From: Neurospora crassa OR74A
Taxonomy: Eukaryota > Ascomycota > Sordariomycetes > Sordariales > Sordariaceae
Assembly: GCF_000182925.2 (NCBI RefSeq)
Contig: NC_026505.1
Location: forward strand, 4,464,001 to 4,528,000
DNA: 64,000 bases
Direction of reading: 5' to 3'
Shown: piece by piece, positions 56,307 to 64,000 of the stretch
Layout of the letters: every line of letters starts with the position of its first letter
How positions within the stretch are numbered: position 1 is the stretch's first letter
Translations under genes and position numbers: made by a program
Notes under the pieces: generated by a model
Databases searched by the model: none
The model's input: the letters and a program-made list of their open reading frames with translations, nothing else
What the model was told of the DNA's origin: nothing

Positions 56307-59156
56307 CTAGTCATCCATTGGAGCGTCCACAAGCGTCACTGGCGCGTGGCCGCCACTCAAGTTCTCCTTTTCGGTTCCGCTTGGCTGTTGAGAGGCGGCT
56401 GTCGTCGAGGCAACCACAGGGATGCGACGGCCAACCGAGATGCGTGCACCACTCCGACCCAGGCTGTTGCGCTTCTCTACTAAGCTGCTACGCTTATCCG
56501 CCAAGGGGTCAGCCGTTTCGGACTTAGGCGTCCCGGCCTCAGCAGGGGCAGCGCCATTCGAATTTCCATCGGCTGGGTGGCTTATGGCTGAACCAGCCTC
56601 TTCCGGAACCTCGAGACTGGACCTCTTGGGCAATACAGGGCCCAGGCTTGGCCTCTTGCCATGCTGCTGGCTAGAAGTAGGGCTCGTAATACCGCTGGGG
56701 GAAATGGGGAATCGGGTCTCAGGTCCGCCAACGCTCCTGTCGCGACGGTGAGCGCGTGGTCCCGGTGCCGGCGATGTAGCTCTGCTTCTGCCACCATTGG
56801 CCTTCTCCAGAATCAATCGGTTTCGCTCTTCCATGTTCGCCCTGCGGTTGCTCTCGTCGGTGGAAATTGCGCGTGGACGGTTGTTGTTTCCCGAAATGGT
56901 CGCAGAGGCGCCAAGAGTGGACATGCGCTTCAATTCACTGAAGATGGCATCCTTATGCGCGAACAGATCGCGAATCAAGCGGTAGGCGTGCTTCTCTTCC
57001 ATGGTGAGTGATGTTTCGGTACGTGGGCGGAGAATGCATGGGGCCAAGGTAGTTGCCAGCTTGGCCACATACTCCTCGTCGGCAGAAGTGAGCTCGATCA
57101 ATCGGGTGAAGTGGTTCATGCAAGCATCGAGGGTAGCAATGTTGGTGAGCCGTAGCTGCGACAGAGTCTGTTGGAGAACAGGGATGCGGGCGTCTTCGCT
57201 GCTATCTTGTGTTGTGTTGTAGATGGTCCGGATGATTTCGTAGACATGAGAGGATACCAGAGAGTCTAAAATATCCGTGTCAGTAAAGCAATACCAATAT
57301 TCCAGTGGGGGGTTTGGTGAGAGCATACCAGGAAGTTCGAGTAGGTAGAGTTTCAACAGACTGGCGACGGTGGGAACATCAAACTCGGCAAAGACTTCCA
57401 ACGAGGGAGGCTTTCCATTGTTGACCTTGGCGCGCAGCTTGTGGGTGTCCTTGAGGGAGACTTCATGAAGCCATACCCCACGTCGAGCCTCATCGCCCTC
57501 TAGATCCGGGTAGTGGTGATCCAGGTACGTTAGCAGAGTAGTGACAATGATCGGCACACGCTTCTTATCCGCCCGAGCACGGGCCTCGAGATCTACACCA
57601 AATGTTTGCTCATCAACCTTGTTGTAGTAGTTTTCGTAGGTCACAACCTTGGGCACAAAGCTGCCAGTCCGATAGTTCTCCAGCAGGTAACGGAGGTCGC
57701 CCAATGGCTGGACCGTCTCCTGGTAAAGCATCATGTTGTCTACAGTAGATTGCAGACTGGGAATGACGTTGCTGATGGTACCAGAAAAGTCCAACACCAC
57801 GGTCTTGATAGCCTTGAGCCTGTCAAGCTCGCAACGCTCGAGGAACTTGAGGTGCAGAAAGATGGCCTCCTCCAGCTCACACCGCATCTCATCCAGCTTC
57901 TGGACGGCAGCCTTGTACTTCTCATCAGCTTCTCTGGCCTCACGGCGCATGCGCTCAGACGGAGTCTCGTTGGGGCGTCCATTGTTGACACCGGGGATGT
58001 TCCAGTTGGCAAGGTACTCGCTCACGACACCGACAACTGGCGAGTCGTTCCCTTCGGATCCGTTGGATAGGGGCATCGAGAATGTTCGGCCAACGGGAGC
58101 CTTCTTTTCCGGAACACCAGCCAGCTTGAACGCCTGAGGGCGCCATTGGTAGGACATCCTGGAACTGTTGGCGAAAGTGTTTCCGACATTACCGATCAGA
58201 CGCAGGAAGCCGTGGGTGATGAGATCCTGGCCGATTCTCTCAGCATAACTGATGCTCGTAGTGCCCATATGCCGCTGCAAGTATTCGACAATATCCGTAC
58301 CAGCCGATGTGTTCTGGTACGTTCCCAGGATCGGGACCTTGGTCTCGCCCATCTTGATGTTGTTGAGCATGTGGGCGAGGATCTTCTTGATCTGGTCAGG
58401 CGAATAGGTCTCATCGCCAATCTCGTACGGCTCGTCATCTTCCTCCTCCTCGGGCTCAACCTTGATTTCGGGAATTGGCTGCTTGGGTTTCGGGCTCGCT
58501 GCCGATTCGGGGTCTTGGAAGGCCAACTTGTTTTCTTCTTCGAGATCCTCTACCAGGCGGCACTTGTTGAAATAGTTGCTGCGCAGCTTCTTGACGAGTT
58601 CGGCTTGTTTGTCGTGGGCCTTGATCTTTGCCTGGAGCTCTTCCTGCGAATTTTGTAGCCGAGATTCGTGGGCGTCGCACCAGCGCGTAAAGGGGTTCAC
58701 AACTAGATCTCGGATGTTTTGCGCAATTTTCTTGTGGTTCTTGGAGGCGTCTTCCATCTCGGTCCGCACACCCTCATAAGCCTGGCGGGGGAGACAAGTC
58801 AGTCAACGCTGTCTCGGCCAAGATGAAGCCTGGTCTGGCTTTGCTGGCATGTGATTCGTACCTTGCGCACACTTGCGCCATCGTCGCGGTTGAAGCCGTT
58901 CGGGATCTTGTCAACGGCAGGGGCGATTTCGGATAGACGCTGACCATACACGTCCTCGGCTTCGGCGCGCATGCGAGCGATGGTCAGGAGTTGGCGGTTT
59001 TCGACCACGCCTTGCTGGAGCTTGCCAAACAGGACCCCGAGGCCTGAGCACGTGTGCGTCAGCACGGCCGACAACGACAGCGGATCTACTGGCGACAGCC
59101 AAACTACTTACCTGCGGCGTAGTCGTTGGACCAGAAGGAGTCCGCGAAGCCCGGCA
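56307..59156 (-). CDS. F-BAR/DEP/RhoGAP protein (Rgd2-type Rho GTPase regulator)
   Basis: There are four exons, complement(59,111-59,156), (58,862-59,043), (57,329-58,781) and (56,307-57,265), giving 879 aa. Introns are 67, 80 and 63 bp. The N-terminus MPGFADSFWSNDYAAGLGVLFGK begins an FCH/F-BAR domain whose second half resumes around residues 355-460. Between the halves lie an acidic coiled-coil linker (EPEEEEDDEP) and a DEP domain at about 205-295. A RhoGAP domain spans about 468-680 (TVASLLKLYLLELPDSLVSS is typical). The S/P-rich tail is probably disordered. This architecture matches yeast Rgd2, a GAP for Cdc42 and Rho5 that binds curved plasma membrane. The 63-bp last intron (GTATGC ... 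TTTAG) has no stop in frame, so the unspliced frame also reads through; splicing restores the family sequence ELPDSLVSS. The usual arginine-finger position reads L (GVWLHEV, residue 514). Confidence 0.92.
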
Positions 59157-61059
59157 TTGTGGTAAGGAGGGCTATCGCTCGATAGGATGAGTCGGTGGTA
59201 TGTAGCAGAGACGATGATGTTTGGGATGAATTAACTGTGGGAAAACTTGTGGCAGCAGGGGCAGCGAGAGTTTTTGGTCGGCGCGCGACGCTGGAGTGAG
59301 GCTGAGGCAAGCAGGATCCCAGCTGATAATCCTCGCCTAGGTCTGATTGAGGAGAGGCCGGTGAATACGGTATACGATCCGTCAGGGTAGTCCAAGTCGG
59401 GGTCCGGGGTGGTTGATCCCGTCAGTGTCGTTTCTCGAAGAGCCAGTTGAACTAGGCGGCGGGAAGGTGGGTAAGTCTGGCGGGTCTGGGATTAAAGGGG
59501 GGGCGCAGCGCCGCCGAGTGGCCTGGGGATGGAGACGACGCAGGCACCGTGATAGCAGCGGGGGTCTCTTTCAACGGAGCTCAATGCCGGTCTCCTTGTC
59601 GTGGGATCCAACTATCCGGATATGGGACCAAATCACTACCTGGATAGTCGACTAGGTACCTGGGTGATGAGCATGAAGTTGGCGGTGATCGCCGACGGAA
59701 CTAGGAAGGAACAACAAGAGCAAAATGCAGTGGCCTGCTAAAGTGTCAAAGTAAAAAGAAGTGAAGTTGAAGAAACGCTGGGGGGGGGGCTTCAGGGGAG
59801 GGGAAGGAGAAGCACCGGCAGCCAAATTGGAAAGACACAAGGCAAAAGTCCAGTCGTTGTCGATGTCGCAGTCAGAAATAGCAGTCAGTGAGCACAAGGG
59901 ACGAACGGGCATTCGTGAAACAGGGGCAACACACACTCAAACTTCTTCAAGTACAGCACGCAGATGGGTGCACTTCCTTTACCTACACTAGAAGAGGTGG
60001 ACGGCAGGATGTGGTGCGCTTGCAGGTAGGTAAGTCTGGTAAGGTAGGTACGGGCAGGCCGAGTGGAAGTGGTGGAGGTGCAGGGACGGTGTCCACCGAG
60101 AAGTGTCATGGTGGGTTGGCTGTCATCGGGCAGCCAAGTCTCACTCATTCAGTTCCAAGTTTCATTGGAGGAGGGGCAGCGTCAGAAGGATCCACACGTG
60201 AGGTACAAGTACGCCCTAAAATAGGTAACCTCAACCTCCTCGTGTAGGGGTCGAGGGGTCTTGAGACGGGATGGAGCCTATCAAACTCAAGTTCCCGTGT
60301 CTGTTTCTTTCTGGAAACGTAGTTTTACACTTCTACACTACTTGAAGGTGAATGGTCTGCGGATTAGTGCTGAACTGAATGACTGAGACTTGGGCTGTGA
60401 ACCCCACTGTCCCTCCTCGGATGTCCATGCCAAGACCGCTCTCTCGTTGGATGTCCAGACCACAAAGTGTAGCAAAGCATCACCATCGGGCAGCTTCGCC
60501 GCCAGCAGAGTTAAGGTCGCCGATGAGATACAACAGAATATGAACATTTGAGTAGTATTGTGCTTCGGGCTCGTCATGTACTTTGATGGGAGATGAAGGA
60601 ACTGGCACGGCCCAAAGGCTGTGGTCCCGTCAGTTATGGATGCTGCACTTTATACATATACGCCAAGATACCCACTCTACGAACCACTCAGTAGACGTGT
60701 AGATCTCAGTTGGAGTAACTGTTCATGACTCCTTTCGACATTACCTATTCGTGCCTTGACTCGGATTCTAGATGTAGTCGCTTGAGACGCACCGGTAGGT
60801 CTACACTAAGTATACACGCTTCTTTTGCATCTAACTCAAGAAGTGTATGCATTTCCAGGTCGCATCATCAATGACATGACAACGCCGCGGACTATCAACT
60901 AAGATGAAGTAACCCCGCTAAGCTTTAGGCGATTTCTAATCCTTCAACGACAACACCGTAAACACGCTCCCCTGTTTCTACTTACGCATCTCTTTTCCCT
61001 TTTCCCTCATTCATCGCTTTTTCGGCCATAACGTTGGTGAAACAGTCGTCCCTGAGAAG
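59157..61059. other. Divergent intergenic region
   Basis: About 1.9 kb between the divergent RhoGAP and dipeptidase genes, holding both promoters. It has GC-rich patches (59,450-59,560), a G run at 59,782-59,790 and GGTAGGTA-like motifs (60,028-60,050). No gene is supported. Confidence 0.5.
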
Positions 61060-62581
61060 ATGAAGGAAGAAAAGACCCGCGATGTCGGGGATGATGTTGA
61101 GCGTTTATCCGCCCCCAACACGCGCCGTCAACGGCGAGGATTCGGCCGCAAGTTCTGGGCCGCCGTGATCATCTCTCTTTTATTGCTTCACCTTCTCGTC
61201 CGACCCGCCAGCTATGGCATGTCGGGTTGCCTGCCCAGCTACCCGAGGGAGAAGAGCATTGAAAAACGCGTGAAGCGTATCCTGTCACACACTCCATTGA
61301 TCGGTACGACCACAAATCAATAATTATTCACCAAATACTGACATAGAGTATAGATGGACACAATGATTTGCCAATCCTGCTGCGAGCCGCTTTCAAGAAC
61401 CACATCAATGACAAGAACTTTACCACCGGCTGGGAAGACGGCACGCTCCCCGGTCATGTCGACCTTGCACGCCTGAGAGCTGGTATGAACGGAGGGGCCT
61501 TCTGGAGCTTGTTCTGGCCTTGCCCTGCCAACGGCTCCGACTTTTCTGATGAAAACTATCTGCCCGGTGGGTTCAACCTTTCACGCAGCCTTACTGCATA
61601 GCACGTCAAGAGAAAAAGAGTCTGACATTATCCCTTTCCAACCACACAGCCGTCCAGGCTACCCTCCAACAGATCGACCTAGTCGACCGCCTCAAAGCCG
61701 CCTATCCCAAGGACCTCGGGCCGGCAGTCTCCAGCAAAGCCGCCTACAAGGCCTGGAAGCACCACAACCAGCTCATCTCGCCCATGGGCATCGAGGGCCT
61801 GCACCAGATCGGCAACTCGGCCGCCACGCTGCGGCGCTACCACGCCCTGGGCGTCCGCTACGCGACCTTGGTCCACAACTGCGGCAACAAGTACGCCGAC
61901 GCCGCCCTGCAGGAGAACCCATTCCGCAAGGCCCCGTCCCACTGGGGCGGCGTCAGCCCGGCCGGCGAAGCCCTAGTCAACGAGATGAACCGCATCGGCA
62001 TGATCGTGGATCTGGCCCACACCAGCGTCGACACGATGAAGGATGTTTTGGGTGGCTCGGGCAAGGACTGGAATGGCAGCAGGGCCCCTGTCATCTTCAG
62101 CCACTCGAGCGCCTACGCGCTGTGCCCCCACCCGCGCAACGTGCCGGATGACGTCCTTCGTCTGGTCAAGGAGCGCAACTCGCTGGTTATGGTCAACTTC
62201 TCACCCGACTTTATCTCGTGCGTGGCGGCGCCGGACAGGGACGATGGGCTGCCGGATTTTTACCCGGCCAATGCGACTCTGGAGCATGTGGCTGACCATA
62301 TCATTCATATTGGCGAGCTGATTGGATATGATCATGTCGGTCTGGGTAGTGACTTTGATGGGATTCCAGTCGTCCCGAAGGGACTGGAAGATGTCTCGCG
62401 CTACCCGGACTTGGTGGCCGAGCTGCTTCGACGGGGTGTTAGTGATGAGGATGTGAGCAAGGTCGTGGGCGGTAACATACTCCGCGTGTGGAGGGATGTT
62501 GAGCTCGTGGCGGCTACGATGCAAGCTGCTGGTGAGTCGGCTCTGGAGGATGATCTGCCTAACTTGATGCCCGAGGAGTAG
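61060..62581 (+). CDS. Membrane dipeptidase (peptidase family M19)
   Basis: There are three exons, 61,060-61,303, 61,354-61,566 and 61,650-62,581, giving 462 aa. Introns are 50 and 83 bp, and both joins are phase 1. Residues 1-31 are charged and Arg-rich, and residues 32-47 form one hydrophobic helix (FWAAVIISLLLLHLLV), so a type II membrane anchor with an outward or lumenal catalytic domain is likely. The binuclear zinc site of M19 enzymes is present: H84 and D86 in DGHND, bridging E201 in GIEG, H276 in DLAHTS and H304 in FSHSSA, followed by the PHPRNVPDD motif (R and N of the family) and GLGSDFDGI. These enzymes cleave a wide range of dipeptides. In fungi, homologues sometimes lie in gliotoxin-type clusters (GliJ), but no such cluster genes are seen here, so a general peptidase role is more likely. 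Confidence 0.95.
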
Positions 62582-63077
62582 ACATCTGAATGGGCGGCAC
62601 GTAGAGAAAATTACCGTGTTTCCGCAAAGTTTTGTGGCAGCGTAGATAGCTCCAAGATGAGCCTGCAGATGGCAAGCTGCTTATATAAAGACACAAGATC
62701 TGGCTAGCATATAGACTCGGGAATTGGGTATCATAAATGTCTGTCGTGATTCGAGTCAATAAGCAAAAAGTTGCCCGTGTTTTGACTTGATCCGATGAAT
62801 TGCTCTACAACGCCGCGCCTGATTCCTTTTGCGTCCCAGCGTGTCTTCGTTCTGGCTTGACGTATCGTACACTGATTTTGCCTGCCTGCCTGCTCTAAAA
62901 GCTCGACAACACCCAGCCGAGCCACGTCAGGCACATCTCTTTCTTCTCTGTCCATGCGTTCGATCCCATGGTCCGACAGCTATCGAAGCAAATGTCGCGT
63001 AGCAGAATTGCTCCAGAAATATCCAGACGTCATGGTATTCTCCAAGGTTCCCGTCACCATTACCGTCATCGACTCGC
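62582..63077. other. Convergent 3' intergenic region
   Basis: About 500 bp between convergent stop codons of the dipeptidase and uS13m genes. Short frames only. No RNA gene was seen. Confidence 0.5.
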
Positions 63078-63587
63078 TCAACCGTGGCGCTCGATCTTGT
63101 TGAGCTTCCTGGCGTTGGCGATCTGGTTCCTCGTCTGCTGACCGCGCACGGGCAGACCCATGGCATGGCGACGACCGCGGTAGGTACCCATATCACGGAG
63201 GCGCTTGATGTTGTCCAGCACCAGCCTCCTGGCGTCGTTCTCGATTGTCATGGTCGACAGTTCGGCCGTCAGGGCAGTGACGATCTTGGGCGGGAGGGTG
63301 CCCATCTTCGCGCGCGGGTGGATCGAATACTTTGCGAGAATGCGGGCAGAGGCCTGCTGGCCTAGGCCGTAGAAGCTCTCGAGAGCTTTCTGTGGTTCGC
63401 AAGTGGAAGGTTAACCAGGGTGATTCTTGGAGCGCAGAGGAGGACGAGGACGAGGACGAGGAGGAGAGCGCACCTGGACGAGCTTGTGCTCATTGAAGTT
63501 GACTCCCAGGATGAACACCTAGCAATAAAATGTTAGAACTTTTGGACAAATATTCCCGGAAATCGCAGAGGCCGTTGTAGGTACCAT
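63078..63587 (-). CDS. Mitochondrial small-subunit ribosomal protein uS13m
   Basis: There are three exons, complement(63,585-63,587), (63,474-63,518) and (63,078-63,389), giving 119 aa. Exon 1 is just the ATG, followed by GTACCT; the 66-bp intron ends TTGCTAG before GTGTTCATC. Exon 2 gives VFILGVNFNEHKLVQ, and exon 3 begins KALESFYGLGQQASARIL, the helix-hairpin segment of uS13. The C-terminal part has NIKRLRDMGTYRGRRHAMGLPVRGQQTRNQ, the diagnostic uS13 motif (YRGxRHxxGLPVRGQRT). The length and the MVFILG start match fungal mitochondrial forms (Sws2 in yeast) rather than cytosolic S18. The protein sits in the head of the mitochondrial 37S subunit. Intron 2 (84 bp) includes a GAGGAC repeat on the + strand near 63,438-63,466. 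Confidence 0.93.
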
Positions 63588-64000
63588 CTTGTTAGCCGAC
63601 GATAAGTCACCTTGTCGCAATGGGCATAACTCGGTTCAGGAATCGCGGAGGAGTCTCGACTCTCAGCTCTCAGCAACCCGCAACCCGCGATTTGGAACCG
63701 GGCGTGCAGACTTGCCGGGCAGGCGGCGGATCGTGGGGGAGCCCGCATTGGCCGGTGCAAATCCGCAGCGGAGCATTTGGGGTGCGGGACAGCTGGCATC
63801 CCATGCTCCGCCAGCTGTCGCCATAAAGGTTATACACATGCGATTGTACCTCATGCATACACTTTACCGTATGAGTCTTGCGAAAAGAAAGCCAAAATTT
63901 CATGGCGATGTGCCAAAAATGCAGATGAACAACCACTCACCATACACATCATGACGATCGACTTTACTGCGAGGCCAGAAAAGCCTCTTCCATACTCGGA
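63588..64000. other. Upstream region of uS13m
   Basis: Promoter and 5' leader of the ribosomal protein gene plus unassigned sequence to the window edge. Short overlapping frames only. No gene is supported. Confidence 0.45.

Noticed and set aside
61060-62581. Dipeptidase as part of a gliotoxin-like secondary-metabolite cluster
   Set aside because: No NRPS, P450, methyltransferase, GST or transporter gene lies nearby; the neighbours are housekeeping genes.
1-64000. CRISPR arrays, operons, insertion sequences and riboswitches
   Set aside because: The window is eukaryotic, with spliceosomal introns in almost every gene; no such prokaryotic features were seen.

Overview
The window looks like a chromosome segment of a filamentous ascomycete (Pezizomycotina, most likely a sordariomycete). 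The genes carry short introns (50-85 bp) with GTRNGT-type donors, use G/C-ending codons, and belong to typical fungal families (Zn2Cys6 regulator, MARVEL protein, F-BAR/DEP/RhoGAP, cellular RVT). Two long blocks are extremely AT-rich, almost empty of CpA and TpG but still containing CpG. That is the signature of repeat-induced point mutation (RIP), a pezizomycete genome defence.

Layout. 1-8,283: a RIP-destroyed relic of unknown identity with two internal tandem duplications. 8,284-42,976: gene space with a MARVEL-domain membrane protein (+), NOP16 (-), a Zn2Cys6/Fungal_trans_2 regulator (-), a stretch of more than 11 kb with no convincing gene (18.6-29.97 kb), a DapA-family aldolase (-), a Gfo/Idh/MocA oxidoreductase (+), a glutathione peroxidase with a possible mitochondrial isoform (-), a DAO-type FAD oxidoreductase (+), and a domesticated reverse transcriptase of the cellular RVT family (-). 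42,977-55,838: a nested pair of RIP-inactivated LTR retrotransposons. A Ty1/Copia element (136-bp LTRs, CAGCG target duplication) is split by a Ty3/Gypsy element (221-bp LTRs, ATTAA target duplication). 56,307-64,000: gene space again with an Rgd2-type F-BAR/DEP/RhoGAP (-), a membrane dipeptidase (+) and mitochondrial ribosomal protein uS13m (-), whose ATG forms a 3-nt exon.

The genes are independent single-gene transcription units, not an operon or an obvious metabolite cluster. The only pathway-like pairing is the aldolase and the oxidoreductase, which face away from each other across about 2.4 kb and could both act on sugar acids (inference). The most notable items are the RVT gene lying about 1 kb from a retrotransposon nest, the clean nested-insertion and RIP stratigraphy, and the dual-start peroxidase. 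Exon borders were placed by eye from splice signals, reading frame and remembered family alignments. No transcript data or database searches were available.
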